Shown: positions 11,167 through 24,685, numbered from the stretch's first letter. The stretch is 64,000 bases of DNA from Paralithodes platypus (GCA_032716605.1 CM064571.1:18449856-18513855); one strand, 5' to 3'. Notes: a model not told the origin generated them from the sequence alone. Made by a program: numbers and translations.

Positions 11167-11689
11167 GCTTAAAAACATTATTTGAGATATCGTGTATTGC
11201 CAAAAAATTAAGGAGTTCAAGTACAGTATTAGCTTACTTAGTATTACAAGTAAACTTAATAGTCCACTGTCCTATTACCTAATTTGTAATGTTGGTCTTG
11301 TTATTATAAATTTATGCCCATATCAATACAAAATGTGAAAATGTTTTGCTCATCGAGGCAAGGAATAGTTTATACAATGCTTAAAATATATATTTTCAGA
11401 TAGCCTAATACAGTGATTTATCATCCAAAACTAATTTACACATGCACATGTACAGACGTAATTATGTAATCCAAGTCCACAATCTAAATATTTTAGAACT
11501 TCCCCGGATTATATTATTATCCTTGCATTAGATTCGATTAAATTAATGGGTGAATAAGCCATGTGTCTCAATCCCACGTGTGTGTTATCAGATATGCCAA
11601 GTGTTTTGAACTGTACTCTATGTGTTATCAATTACTAAAAATAGATTATATCAGACGTTATGCTCTCGTATAGTGTACAGTATGTGTGC

Positions 11690-12240
11690 GTTAAGGGGCT
11701 CTTCTTTCTGGACCCCTTTCTCCCTCATGTTTAGCCCCATTAGTTTGGTGGTGTAATGATTAAGGTGTCTAAAAATCTGTGTGTGATAACCCAGGTTCGA
11801 ATCGCGGTGGATCACATATATGCTTTCATTAATTTCATTGGAGGTGTTTGGTGGTGTGGTGAAATTAATAAAAAATAGATGAAGAAGTTCACCCCACTAG
11901 TTTGGCTATTTCAAAACGTGTTGCCCGTATTTCTTTGACAGTTTTAAGACCTTTTGTGCCATTTAGGTATCAATTATTACCTGATGAGCGATAGCGAGCC
12001 TGTAATTTAGGAGGGATCGGCCTTTGGCCGGGGCACAAAGTTATCTTGAAAGGGAGTCTTTATGATTAAGTCAGATATCTTGACCACTATACTCTCTATA
12101 ACTAAAAAATAACAAGAGTAGGCCTAATGAAGCTCACTTTTCTACCATTTGGGAAGAGTCAGCTTGGGAATAGATGAGGACATTTACAGCCTGTTTGCTC
12201 TAGCCCTTTTTGAGTTATGTATTGTTATACCAGGTTTTTA
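11690..12240. repeat. T3-family fragments with a tRNA-like insert
   Basis: The T3 segments CTCCCTCATGTTTAGCCCC (11725) and GGCCTTTGGCCGG (12019) are split by a tRNA-like head on the plus strand (about 11748-11815: GGTGTAATGATTAAGG, GGTTCGAATCGC). From 12060 a fragment of the dispersed repeat also seen at 35264-35640 follows. Nested decay, no genes. Confidence 0.5.
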
Positions 12241-12570
12241 CTGGGGTTGCATTGACTAATTTGGTAGGTTCTTACTTGACTGGGGAAAATGAGACCAACA
12301 CAAACACAAGTACGAAGGCTAATATAACAGAGTATGAACATTGGTTGTTCTTATGTATCAGTAACATACGGTAATAGGTTAAACATAAAATGTTACATCA
12401 GACATGGATAGGTAATTATGTAACAGTACGATCGAGGATCCACTAGGCGCCTCAAGGGGGGAGATGCTGGGCAGGTTCCGACGGTCTTTGAAGATGCGGC
12501 TGCGTTGTATTCCCGATGACGCCCTGGTCCATGGTGGTGATCCTGCCGTGTGACAGTTGCAGAGTTAATG

Positions 12571-13185
12571 AAGACTTCCTTGAGGATCTTCTGAAGAACT
12601 TTGATGTTGAGGTCTTATACGAATACGAGCCATTCCACCAGTGTCTTACGCTCTCGTATCGCAGGACTTTTAAGTAGAGAGTTGTTTCACCAGTGCCTTA
12701 CACCCTCCACTAAGAGTCCTTAACCCAGACTTCCTACAGGAATCTCTGGAAGAACTTTGATGTTGGATCTTGGGTTTATACGAGTACGAGCCGTTTCACG
12801 AGTGTCTTACGATCTCGTATCGAGGACTTAAGTAGGGAGTTGTTTCACCAGTGTCTTACACCCTCCACTACGAGTCCTGACTTAGAAGGAAGCCTTTTCA
12901 CCAGTGTCTTACACTCTTCCAACCAGTCTTACTATTTTTGTAGGTTTACTAAAACTAGAGCGCTTGTCAGTACTGCATACTCTAACTATATAGTAAATCC
13001 TGTATCAAGGCAATGTAAATATGTTGGGTATTCACCAGTGTGGTCCAACAAGGATACGAGCAAATCCAATTAAGATACCTTCGAGAAATGCGTCGAGTAG
13101 TTACACCAGTGTCTTACTCCCTCAAGGCAATTTCTTGGTAAATAGTCCCAAGTCTTCCTGATATCAACCCTACCAGTGTGATGTT
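12571..13185. repeat. Degenerate tandem repeat with recurring CACCAGTGTCTTAC
   Basis: Two ~156-bp units (about 12572-12727 and 12728-12883) align well, each with AGACTTCCT, AAGAACTTTGATGTTG, and two CACCAGTG(T/C)CTTAC boxes. The box recurs alone at 12900, 13033 (partial), 13104 and 13170 (partial), about eight times in all. G/C content is higher than in the flanks. Function unknown; an LTR or a retroelement leader region is possible. Confidence 0.7.
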
Positions 13186-13640
13186 GATATCTTTCCAACT
13201 CTGCTGATGATGAGGTGGGCTGAGATAGTCTTACCACTTCCGTCATTCTCCTCGGTGGGGCATTTCGTGGCTAGAGGAGCGGCTGTGCTTGGAGGAGGGT
13301 CTGGGTCGACTGCGGTAGCCCTTCTGGGAATCCGCGCCACGACGGTGGTGCATATCATGGCAAGAAGGGCGCGTGGTGTGTTGGGATGTATGCACTATTC
13401 TTTCCCCACGATGTCTTAAGTGGTCATCTCCGATTTATGCATCGTTGTCTGGTATGATGTCCTCACAGGGATGTTCTTTCCTGGGGTCAGGGGAAGTGCC
13501 TGGGTAACACATACGACCCGAGCGAAGCGTGGTGAGGAGTCGCTTCTGTCCTCTTGTCTTGGTGGTGTGGTGGCAGTGGTTGTTGGTGTTTGCGGGGCCT
13601 CATCTCCTTGATTTCCCTTATTCATGCTTTTCTTCTCTAT
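13186..13640. other. GC-richer segment without a recognised gene
   Basis: Open frames on both strands (for example minus 13625-13416, Thr/Pro-rich; minus 13358-13170) but no family motif and no splice structure. It follows the tandem repeat directly and may be the eroded coding start of a retroelement. Not annotated as a gene. Confidence 0.35.
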
Positions 13641-14395
13641 CTCACGTATATAATATAAGAGTCAAGATTTCTGGCCTAATTATAATGATGTATTGATTGA
13701 AAGATTGTCTTTGAATATTAAATAGCGAATAGACTATAGCCCCAACACTCTTGGGAATATTGTTGCTAAAGGGAACCGTATTTGTGAGTGTGTGTCTGCA
13801 TGTGTACGTGCATAATTTTACGTGTATGGGCTGTGAGTTTTCCCAAAGTGTATTTAATGTAGTTTATCATAGTTTGCCTATAATATGTTGTTACTTGTTT
13901 CGTTTTCTTTGGTTATCAGCTGATTGTGACGTGATCAGAGACAGGGGGGGAAGAAAGGGGTGGGGGGTGGCAGAATCTTTTCGTGTTGTTTCTTTACGAT
14001 TATCTTATATTTAGAGTTTGGAACTTGGAAGATAGCCAATTGCTCGGTATACGCACTCGGTAATACTGCCAGCAAAGCTTGCCATAGGAACTGTAGGTAG
14101 GCCTAATATGGTACAACAGATAATGGCTTGTGGAGTTAATAGCCTACGTCGTAGATCGACCTGCACTTTGGAAACATTGGTATTAGATTATTTGAACACG
14201 TATTAATCTCTTACCAGGGATATAGATAGAATACTATACCAGTAGGAATTCCACAGCAGACTCGCTACCTGTCCTCGTCAGTCAATGGCTATGAAAGTCG
14301 ACCAGGGTCCAGGAATGAGTAGAAGCCTATAGCCTACGTCAGTTTGGTCACGGGGTATACAGTATATTGGGATGTATAAACTTCCTGCCACAAGA
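13641..14395. other. Unassigned intergenic DNA
   Basis: No gene, RNA or clear repeat seen. The frame 13751-14014 shows no family features. Confidence 0.4.
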
Positions 14396-14419
14396 CGTGC
14401 ACCAACTAGGGAGCAGTAT

Positions 14420-15218
14420 TTCCCGCCCTCAGACTATTCCGACTAGAAGATCCCGCCCGCTTAGCTAGGTCCTTCCCGCCCGAATGTTGTAGGCGGGAAG
14501 AGCCAAGCAATCAATCTTTCCTTGGCTGATTCCGCCCTCCAAGATTAGGCCGTCCCGCCCATTTGTATGGTTCACACAACCTCAGCTGATCTTGTCTAAA
14601 TGTGCGATGCAAAAGCCTTTAACCTTGAAATTCGTGATTGCATTATATATTTTGTCTATTATGAGGCAATTTTATTCAGATTAGGAAGGTTATTCGAGAC
14701 AGTCTTAAGCATTTCAACTATCACAGATCCTTCCTAAGCTGTATGAGATCGTCTTATGACAGCCGGAATTAATAAAAAGGTGACATAAACCTCAAGGGGT
14801 AATGTCACGTTTTCATGATCACTCCATTATTCGCTACTCTATTTGCAAAGTAACTGATTTCTATAAACATGGGAAATATGCTAATCACCATCGGCTGAAA
14901 ATGGACAATTGGCAAATTAATTGGTTGTGATTTTTCCTATTAATGATCGTGTTTTAGTCTGATCGTCATATATATACACACAAGGTTAGATACAATCACA
15001 AATTTCAAGGCTACAGGCTTTTTCATTGCACATTAAGGCAAGCACAGTTTAAGGTATACGCGAACCTTACAAACGGGCGGGACGGTCTAATCTTAGAAGG
15101 CGGAATCAGCCAAGGAAGGATTGATGTTTGGCTCTTCCCGCCCACAACATTCGGGCGGGAACGACCTAGATAAGCGGGCGGGATCTTCTAGTCGGAATGG
15201 TCTGAGGGCGGAATAGTC
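14420..15218. mobile_element. ~800-bp element with long GGCGGGA-rich inverted arms
   Basis: The left arm from TATTTCCCGCCCTCAGACTA (14420) and the right arm ending in its mirror (GAGGGCGGAATA, 15218) match for about 160 bp with few differences, and more weakly for a further 60 bp (GTGCGATGCAAAAGCC against GGCTTTTTCATTGCAC, with small gaps). Each arm holds about six TCCCGCCC/GGCGGGA boxes. The centre (14660-14760) contains the AGGAAGG/CCTTCC pair also seen at 6735-6850. No transposase frame; non-autonomous, class unknown. Confidence 0.78.
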
Positions 15219-15239
15219 AGTAAGCCCACTGACTGTAGA

Positions 15240-17251
15240 TGTCTAGTTATTTATATCCCGCGCAAATTTAAACTGTATGGAACGTATAATTATTTTTGCC
15301 ACTCAAGTTATGATTGCACCAGCAGACCTTTGAGTGGATAATATATTTATAATATAGCCTACTGCCAATGTGTAGTAAAATGCCCCAGAACGAGAAGCCC
15401 ACCACAGAAGCCACGAACGAACACCACACAGAAACACCCAAAGGAAAGGTCCACAGAACGAAAGGACCAGCTGACCGAGCCAGCCATTTCAGACAGGCCC
15501 AAGCCCGCAGGGCTAAGCAGCTCCAGGCCGCACCCATTTACCTTTTCTAAACTGACCATTTTCCACACCTCACGTACACTAACCCCCTCGTGTCCTACAC
15601 TCCTAACTACAAAGATGATGAACAGGAATATACATTCATATTAAAAACACCCATGCCCTGTCCCGACGTTGAGCCAATGCCAACACATCAGACAGCCATA
15701 ATTATATCTATGTATGTTCTTACATCCGAGAAGTAGATGTTATATATCTTAGAAGTTAAAACACCCACGCCTGTCCCTAGACCTTGTATATCATTTCCCA
15801 TGACTAGTATAGATATATGTAACCCGTGCTCAGTCGCCCCCTTGCATTGTTCCTCTAGTAACTAAGTGTCTCTAATATTAACTGCCACCAGTATTGATAC
15901 GACATAGCGGCACTGTCCTTGTGTCGTATTGTGCCAAGTACAGATCGACCAGGTTTCATCACCTTATTAGGACGACGACTATAATGTCACCGTTCATTGA
16001 TGTATGCAATCCTTAGTTTAAGTATTAATATTAACATTCCCTAACATCTTGTCTTGCCAGACTAAGCTTCTGAAGACCCATCGCCCCATAAATCTATGTA
16101 TTCAATCCTTAGGTTAAGTATATTTATCCGCCATTGTGTTCACCGTTTTCCATTTACTTTTCCACAATTGTCATACGTCTTCCCCTTGCCTCCTTCGTAT
16201 CCACAGTCCACACTACGCCAATTTACTTCGTGCCATACACCTCTTACCCCAACCAAAGATTGTATAAGATAACCTGGTTACCAGTATCTGTCATAAGTAC
16301 CCCGAAACAATAACTAAGTACCCCTACGAACTGCCGCTGTTGTTGGTATACTTATATCTCATAGAAAACGCAGTTCCCAGGGCCAACTAATAGTATCCAT
16401 AACCCCTCGGACTGATCACATAACTCTATCTTTTCCAGACTCATATACCACCCCATAGTTGCATTCCCCGGTAGCATTTGGCTAACGTATTCTACTGCCT
16501 TTTCAAACTTCCATATCAACTGCAGCCTAATGCCACCCCCACGCCCAGAGACCTTAGGGTTAAATTCCCCTATAGCCCCCCTGCACTCCCCCCCTCTCAT
16601 TATAAGACCCCGCACTTCTCTACTCTTGTCCGACATAGCCTCTCTCTCTCATACCTCTTGAAGATCCTTTAATTGTCCGTTGCTAATGCTCTCCAACCTT
16701 TTATATATATACTCCTATCCAGCCTACCTTCACTTAGTAGGCCAGAACAACATTAGAACTTTACTAGCCACTTGCATGCCATCTATTCTCTTACAACCAA
16801 TTCACAACCCTGCACCCAATGGTCATCGGTGCGAGGCTAGCCGCCTCGCCAGTAACTAACTTCTATTGCCATACTTCCAGATAAATGTGGCAGAGTTAGC
16901 AACCCAGTCTCCACCACATCCAGCAAACCCTACAATTAACAACCAGCCGAGTAAAACCAGCTAGCTGAGGCACCTTCGGTTTTGGTATTAAGGACACCCA
17001 CATCTGTCTCATACACAGAGGGTTATTACGAACACTGGTGATATGGCAAGCCCCTAGCCACAGCCGCCGGACGACTATCACAGAGAGAGGGCGCCCAGCT
17101 CCCCCTTTTTGCCCACCCGAGGAGGGAGACCCCCACCCCCGCGGAGGTATATCTGGCCCCTGTTTTGACTTCCGAGTCATTGCCAGGTAGCACAGGAATT
17201 CTTCCTATCAATGAACTAACCATGCATGACTAACACCTTTACTAACCTCTA
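15240..17251. other. C/A-rich sequence upstream of long-repeat copy B
   Basis: Two kilobases without a recognised gene. A 60-codon basic frame (15368-15550, GKVHRTKGPADR, HFRQAQARRAKQ) has no recognised relative. Because a MITE cuts copy A at its TTAA, the long repeat may really extend upstream into this region in copy B. If so, this is the interior of a retroelement too diverged to name. Confidence 0.35.
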
Positions 17252-18515
17252 TTAACTCACAATAAACCATTTACCTTTCTTGCATGCTCTGATCACTAAA
17301 TTAGCACATCAGCTATACCATAGAATGAAGATTGAACAATCTAAGAGAGACGCTCCTATCACAGCTGTCCCCATCCTCCTCGCAAAGTAGATCCAGTCTC
17401 TCTCCCCTAAATACTTCCAGTATAGCCAAAATAGTACCTCTTACTAAGGCTCAGTTATATGAAAATATAAAGGCTTCCTATAGCCATATGGCCACAACAG
17501 TAAATACCATCTTACCTAGTCCCCATATCTATTGAGAGCTCAAATAAGTCCATAAGACTCGAGATCCCTACTGTCTACAGGGTCCAGAACCGAGCCTATA
17601 AATCTAGCTCCCGCCCCCAGTCAAATCAGTTGAAAGCTAGACACCAACCAGGGGTCACTACCCTGCAGTTAACTTCTAGCTCTGCCCTTGTGTTGTTCCG
17701 GAGTGAGATTCCAGAGCCGGCAGACTCCGTGGCAGATTTGGATAGAAGGACCTGCCCACGTATTTGAGAACTTCACACATATGGGCCCCCTGGACGGCCG
17801 CGGAACCAGTCGTTAGCCCCCAACATCATGGACGCAAGATAACCAGGACCAGACCCATCAGATGCTACCCAAGATTCCCTTTAGCAGTGCTACATATTAC
17901 TGTGCTGTTTAAAGATTCACTAATTAATATTTCTACGAAGTGGCTATCTCTTTGCCCCAGTATAATTCATATAACCATTCAATTAGGAAGTGCTAAGCGT
18001 ATCAGTGTTCATTATTTAACAGGCGATACTAACTCTCGTAATCAACCATATACCCAGATATTATTACCTAGAAGGAAACCCTAGTGATATCTGAATGTTC
18101 GCCCACTGATTTGCGTTCTATGTATTTCTGAGACAAGAATATAAAACTTAGATCAGTACCCCCTGAGGTTACTAGAATTCCCGTGCTCTAAAATACGCGT
18201 GTCTAATCTAGTCTGTGAACTACTACTTGTGCACCAGAGCTACCAGTAATAAATCTAACAGTGAATATGATTCTATAAGTAACATTGATGGTCTTCGGTA
18301 TATAAACCTGTTAAATCAAAGCCAGTGATCAGAAGATTAATACCTGAACGTTGGAAGTGGGAGACTAGGCTCCATCCAGATCCACTTATGCTAGTGTTGT
18401 TCGATTCTATTATATTGTCTTACACAAGTATTCTGCAGTGGTATATCAATAAACGTGATCGTGTAACTTGCTACCATGTGTTTCTTTGTGTTCTCTATTC
18501 CTCATATCTTGTATT
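17252..18515 (+). repeat. Long dispersed repeat, copy B
   Basis: Matches 94-1470 along its length, with small indels and about one substitution per 10-15 bp by eye. It carries the uninterrupted TTAA (17252-17255) that is occupied by a MITE in copy A. The AATAAA at about 18448 corresponds to that of copy A. No coding region. Confidence 0.75.
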
Positions 18516-18516
18516 G

Positions 18517-19580
18517 GCTACAGAGGACTTTTAAAGTCCAAAACCTGGTCATTTGGGCCCTTCTGGGAGGCCAAGTCATATACGAAATCCTAAACTAATG
18601 GTCCGATTTCAATTCTGTTTCCGCCATTCTATTCAGCGTGTCAAAGTGTATTTGTGGTATAAATTTGAACAAAATCTATACATAGATAACAACGGAAAGT
18701 ATTGATACTGTATCTCGTTTTCTAATAAAATATAATAGTTACCCATTTATAACTATCGTTTTCTGTAAAGATTTTATTGAAAGAAAACTAGCCCTTCTTC
18801 AATATTATATGGGTAACTATACTATTTGAACATGCCATATTATCCACGTTATCCACGTATTATGCCACGTAACTACGTGGCTGCTCCATTATAACAAGTG
18901 GATAATTTGGGTGGAATGAAGACACATGAAAGAGCTTTAATTATATATCCTTCTCTAACTAATAACACACACAACAAAGCCACTCCAACAGCTTCTTCTC
19001 TGAATTAGACAGCCACCATGTAGGGGACAGTGGTTTTTACATTTTAAAATAGGCCTATTGGGCCTAAAAAATTGTCAAAATTAAAAAATGCATATACCGT
19101 TGGAATTGTAATGACGAGCCAAAACCATATATACCCATGAAAACTCGAAATTCGAAAGTTGCCCTTAAGTGCAAAAAATGTCCTGGGCTTAAATTAAAGC
19201 CAGGGATTTTGGAAACAAATAGTTTCGATTCTGGGCGAATGGCTGGTCGAAAATCCAATCTACGACCATGTATAGAAGCTGCTCGTCGAGAAAAATTGAA
19301 TGGCAGCAAGTAGAATTCCCTAGGACTTATAGATTGGGCTACAGAGGACTTTTAAATTAAAGTCCAAAAACTGGTCATTTGGGCCCTTCTGGGAGGCCAA
19401 GTCAAATACGAAAACCTAAACTAATGGTCTGATTTCAATTATGTTTGCGCCATTCGATTCAGCGTGTCAAAGTGAACTTATGGTTAAAATTTGAACAAAA
19501 TCCATACATAGATAACTCGTCTATGGAGTTTTTAAATTTTAAAATAGGCCAATTGGGCCTAAAAATTGGTCAAAATTAAT
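18517..19580. repeat. Direct repeat pair, GGCTACAGAGGACTTTT family
   Basis: 18517-18690 and 19336-19520 are similar (GGCTACAGAGGACTTTTAAA, TGGTCATTTGGGCCCTTCTG, ATTCAGCGTGTCAAAGTG). A second pair, TTTTAAAATAGGCC.ATTGGG, occurs at 19042 and 19540. The unit is therefore about 570 bp in one copy and about 245 bp in the other, which has an internal deletion. No genes. Confidence 0.65.
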
Positions 19581-19603
19581 ACTGTCCTGTAATTATTGTT
19601 GTT

Positions 19604-19935
19604 GTTGTTGTTCCCCAAGCTGCCTGGCCAAACAGCCCCAAGGCCCCGAGCAAGGCCAAGGCCATAACCGAGCACCCCCACAGAACCCTCCCTGCCGACC
19701 ACAATAAAGCCTGGGTGACCGAAGCCACTCCATGGCGGGGAGCGGAGGAGGGTGCGGAAACGCCCAGGAAACCAATGCCCCACCCAGGGCCCTGTGCCCC
19801 TCAGCAATTATGAAGAAAAAGTTGAGGGGCAAAGGATTATTGTTGTTGGGGACCATGGTGATCATACCGGACCCACTGACCCAGCCCTGCCGAGCTCCTA
19901 CTCTGACCACTGGCAGACTTTGACTGGCCAATCAC
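19604..19935 (-). mobile_element. 5'-truncated retroposon with (AAC)n tail, copy 1
   Basis: The minus strand ends in GGCAGCTTGGGGAACAACAACAAC. Same family as 35400-35577 and 45090-45682 (plus) and 53284-54230 (minus): shared GAGTGGCTTCGGTCACCCAG and GGCCTTGGCCTTGCTCGGGG. Variable 5' ends with one common repeat-tailed 3' end indicate target-primed retrotransposition. No reverse transcriptase is included. Confidence 0.78.
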
Positions 19936-22077
19936 TGCCCGGCTGCCGTGTGGACAAAACCGCAAGCGTGTTTAACAGACTTTGCCCGGTGAAGGGGCAC
20001 AGCCCGCCGGACACTGCTCGATCGTGTAGACGGGGCTTTAGGGTCACTATAGCATACCGTAATTCACAAACTAGGATATATATGCATAACAAAGTAATCA
20101 AATCTTGAATGTAGATTATGGAAGGTGGAAATTTTTTCATGCGAGTATAGTCCATTTGGCCTAACACATTCCTATTCAACTAGGCCTACATTTCCAAATG
20201 TTCACCTAACCTGACCACCAAGCCATTCTTTGGCCCTGACCCTACCACTCGTTTGATAAATAATTATTTCCATGTAGTGATTTGTTAAGTTCTTTGGACT
20301 TTATTTTGTGTCGTCCCTGTTTTGGTTTGTAGTTTTACATTATGATTGCCATCTCACCCAAAGGGACTGGGCTGCTCCTTACCACACTACCCATCTCAAT
20401 TTGTTTATCCTTTTTAGAAAAGGTGACAAAGAAAAAGGATGACCATAAATATAACCAGTACTGTAACTAAAAATGGCAATGAAGAGGAAAGGGTTAAATG
20501 ACAAAGAACAAAAAAAAAGGATATACAAATTTGAGGTGGGAAAATATTAACTTCTTTCTTCTAAATAAGTAAGGGAATAAATAAATAATACAAATTGAAG
20601 TTACTGTGTAGAAAACCAAATACGGCTTACCAAAACAGCATAATAATGGATATAACAAATACCAAGATAGACAAAAAAAACTCAAAACTGTTAAGTTTTA
20701 TAGTTTATTCAACAAATAATATTTTCTTAGAAGAGGTGTATTTACAGGTTTTCAATAAATCAGGTTTCGACAACATATACACATACACAACTCCTTCAAG
20801 TTGCTCCCGCCCACACTTGCCACATCCTCATAATCGCCATCATGTACTCTCCTTCACAGCTGATAACATGGCAGCGTTTGTTCCATATTGCTTCAGTAAT
20901 ATATTGTAGTTGGATACATGAGTTGGCTTCTCCGTTCATTAATTCACAATAATATATTCCGGGTTTATAAATTCACAACTACTGTACATATAGTCGGAAA
21001 CGTAACTTTGCTTCACAGTAATATATAAAAATTATGTTATCAATGTATTTCGCAAGTTTTACATTATAAATTGAGTAGATAATTTATCTGATACACTAAC
21101 TGAACTAATGTATAATTAGCTACATTTCTCAGTTTTTTATCTATGAATAAAATCAACAGTAGGAAGCAAATTTATGTGTACAACTGTAAATATCCTTTAT
21201 AATGTTACACACTGATGCTATACAAGTAATTACTACCGGTACTCATTGACTGTATTCATCTGTATATCTAGACTACAAACTTTTCTGATTTGAAGCGCTT
21301 TCATTTAACTAAGTATTTATTCCTTCAACAATTACCACAGCTACTGCCCTTAACCCACTTTATATAATCATTATTCACAAAATGGGGAAGTTGCAATTAA
21401 GTATTTAACTGAAAAAAGGATTTCACGTGGAATTGTCAAGAGAATTATTCTGCCCAATTAGCCATCAAGGATTCGTCATGTATTGTAGGCGCATTTAATC
21501 TAATCCAAAACTTGCAAAATATTACTGTGCAATTCCTCTCATACGTTAGATTTTAATCTCGTTTATACTATCTTCAGGTAATTTTAAAAATTATAATCTG
21601 AAAACTTAATAAGCTTACCCCATTTATCAGTAACTTCCCTTCTAACAGTTTATCACAGTCCTTGCATCATTTGTAGCTATATCCCTCAAAAAATGGATCT
21701 TCAACTATCACAAATTGCTTGGCAAGAAGTATATCCAGGAGTTAGTTCCAAAGTTCTCTCTCTTACATGGTTATTACAAAGCTCTCCATATGATAGTTTG
21801 AAAGTTATGCCTTTATATGTTAGTGATTAAATTCTACCACTAACAAGTAAATTACAAAACCTTTTATCTATCATGTTAGTTCCAAAGCTCGCCTATTTTA
21901 CAAATTAATTACAGATCCCTATTGTTTTTACATTCTGAAGCTCTCTCCTTTTACTAGTTTATTACAAATCTTTCCCTTTTTAAAACTTCTGAAGCTCTCC
22001 CATTTTACTAGTTCATTACAAATCTCTCACTTTTTACACAATACTTTTCAAAACTCTTGATGATAGAGTCTGGGTGT
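19936..22077. other. Intergenic DNA and MDH2 3' flank
   Basis: A/T-rich with no recognised gene. The part adjoining 22078 is the presumed 3' UTR of the minus-strand malate dehydrogenase; the candidate polyadenylation hexamer on that strand nearest the stop is TTTATT on the plus strand at about 21315. Fragments of the ACTTGCAAA repeat occur at 20290-20350 and 21055. The Tyr/Phe-rich frames here look like chance. Confidence 0.45.
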
Positions 22078-24653
22078 TTACATGTTAGCGGCGAAGTCCT
22101 CTCCCTTCTTGATGCTGCCCTTGAGCTCACCCAGGGCGGCATCCACCAGCTTGGACTCGAAAGGAGTCAGCTGACCCAGACCAAGGTTCTTCTCCATGCC
22201 GTTGGGGCCGAGGACAATTGGTGTGGAGAAGTAGGTCGCTTCGGTTACGCTCGATCTGTATAGTGGAGGGAGAGAAAGATTATGTGAATGTGTGAGATGG
22301 ATGTTAAAAGAAAGTGGCCTCAGGTGTTAGAGCGGAGTCACATGAATAAATATTTCAATAATTTTAAATTGGAAATTAAATTCTAGCACAACTTCAGTGC
22401 TCATTTACATGGGTATCAACAACTAAAGTGACGGATGATTATTTCATGATGTTAACTTAGGAGTAATAATAGTGAGGGAGTTCATATTCAGTCATTATAT
22501 GAATTATTATTAATTTATAATATAAAACTTGCAAACTAAACAAACCAAAACGAGGATAAGACAATATAAAGGCAAAAGAACTAATACTATTTGTTAACAA
22601 CCTACTGGGCATAAACCCTCATAAGGTTGACTTATTTTATCATGAACGTCAAAGTAATATTATGTTCGGACCTGATGTAAGCACACTCCACAACGCCGGG
22701 CTCTCCGTTCATGGCGCGGATCATGGAGGTGGCAAAGCGGGCACCAGCGTACGCCATAGACAGTGTGGCTGACCCTGCTCCAGCCTTAGCCTTCACAACC
22801 TCAGTACCAGCATCCTGAAAACAACCAAAATTATGTCTATTGTTGGGAGTGAAATTAATATAATTAGATTATTATAGAACATATTAAATTGAAACTTTTG
22901 TTTTCAGAATATTGAAGATGCCCTATATGATTTAGGATCTTTTTGTCATTTGTTACTCTTCTGCATTTACAATCTGGGATATTTATAAGAGAGTACGGTA
23001 CTTGGCCTGAGTAAATACAGACATACTTAAATATACTACAGTAGATAGGCCAGTGACTTTTTGTCATCTGTAATACTGAAATGCTACCAGTATGTCACAA
23101 AATAATCAGCCAGAGACCAAGAACATATCAAAATATGTCAAAATGATGAACTGCTGACCTGGATCCTCTCAGTGAGTGCCTTGAGTTGGTCCTCACGGAA
23201 CTGTACTGCAGGTGTGGCCTGGGAGATGAGGGGGATGATAGTGACGCCTGCGTGACCTCCTACCACTGGTATGTTCACCTTGCTTGGGTCCAAAGCCTGA
23301 AATAAAATCATATTTATTCTAGATATACATATATATAATACATGGCTACACAGACACCAGGGAGTACAACAGGGACAATTTTGTTTTGAGATTAGAATGA
23401 GTATTATTATGTTCTCTCCACCAACCAACTTTACTCCTAAACTCGATTAATGAAATTAACAAACACATGTGGCAGTCCGGGGAGGAAATGCAAGAATATT
23501 ACAAGTCTCCCTCGATTTACGATTGGGTTACGTTCCTGAAAACCCGATCTTAAAAAGAAATAGCATATGCATTCTGGGACCAGCCAAAACCCAAACCCAA
23601 ACACCTAAAAACCTATATATTGTAAATTGGGGTATCAGATAGTGAGGGAGGTACCATGATATGGCAATGATGTTCACAATTTTATTGAACTGTAAAGCAT
23701 AAAGGGTCGGCGGATCGAATCCTCACTGTCAAAATGTTATTAGTAGATGTCAAGCCTGGGCAACTTGACCTAGAAATTTGTGACAAACTCCTAATCTTCA
23801 TGGCCACCCCTTCTCGGGAATGACTGCGTCTGGCAAACAAAAACAAGGGATTAGGTTTGAAGATTGGATTTGAAGTCTACTTTCTCACTCTGACCTACAT
23901 ATATGAAGCTTGAAATAGTACTTAGAGATGTAGAGAGTTTGGATAGAAAATATTTAACAAAGCAACATGTATGGTAATTTGAATAGGTATTTCCTTCCCT
24001 CCTATCGTCCGTTTTTTGCGTCGCCTTTTAAAGCTCCTTTCAGCAATCTGATCTAATCCTTCGGGCAAGACCTATGAGAGTTCTTCTGAAGAAGCTCAGT
24101 AGTTTGGTTAATCTGCTCTACTTAACTTAACTGAATAGGTAGGATACAAAAGTAAATAAGGATACAAAGGCTGTAACCCTATATCAATAATTCAACAAAA
24201 GAATTAAATACCTTGAGCTCCGCCACGAAGGTATTGGCGCGGACAATATCAAGAGTTGTGACTCCGAAAATACGACTAGGGTCCGCACCGGCCTTCTTGT
24301 ACATCTCCGCAGCGATGGGTACTGTGCTGTTTACCTGAAGATAAACAGGAATATTAGAAAAACATTCAGTAAACAGGAACTATACAACTCGTGCATATTG
24401 TGATTATTTATATCGGTATTTCATAATAGTTATTGCTTTAACCACTTCAATCAGACAACAATTATTATATGTACAGTAATTAACAACAGTCAGATGATTT
24501 TACTCAAAATGATCCTTTACGATTAAAATGGTTCAAGATTTTGTACATGGACTTTCTCTGATACTTCTTGTTTAAGTAGAGATTGTCCGAATAATACAAA
24601 TTGATGTAATTCAACTGAAAGGGTTAAGACTGTCGGGATCATAAGACCCATAA

Positions 24654-24685
<32 letters not shown>

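Noticed and set aside
13170..13625. Thr/Pro-rich minus-strand frames as a gag-like gene
   Set aside because: No zinc knuckle or other motif; adjacent repeat structure alone is not enough.
15368..15550. 60-codon basic frame as a small gene
   Set aside because: No family resemblance, no splice or promoter context, lies in probable retroelement DNA.
94..18515. Copies A and B as the two LTRs of one 18-kb element
   Set aside because: A host stefin gene, several independent insertions and no gag-pol lie between them.
20595..20909. 104-codon frame downstream of MDH2
   Set aside because: A/T-rich chance frame with no motif and no coding neighbours.
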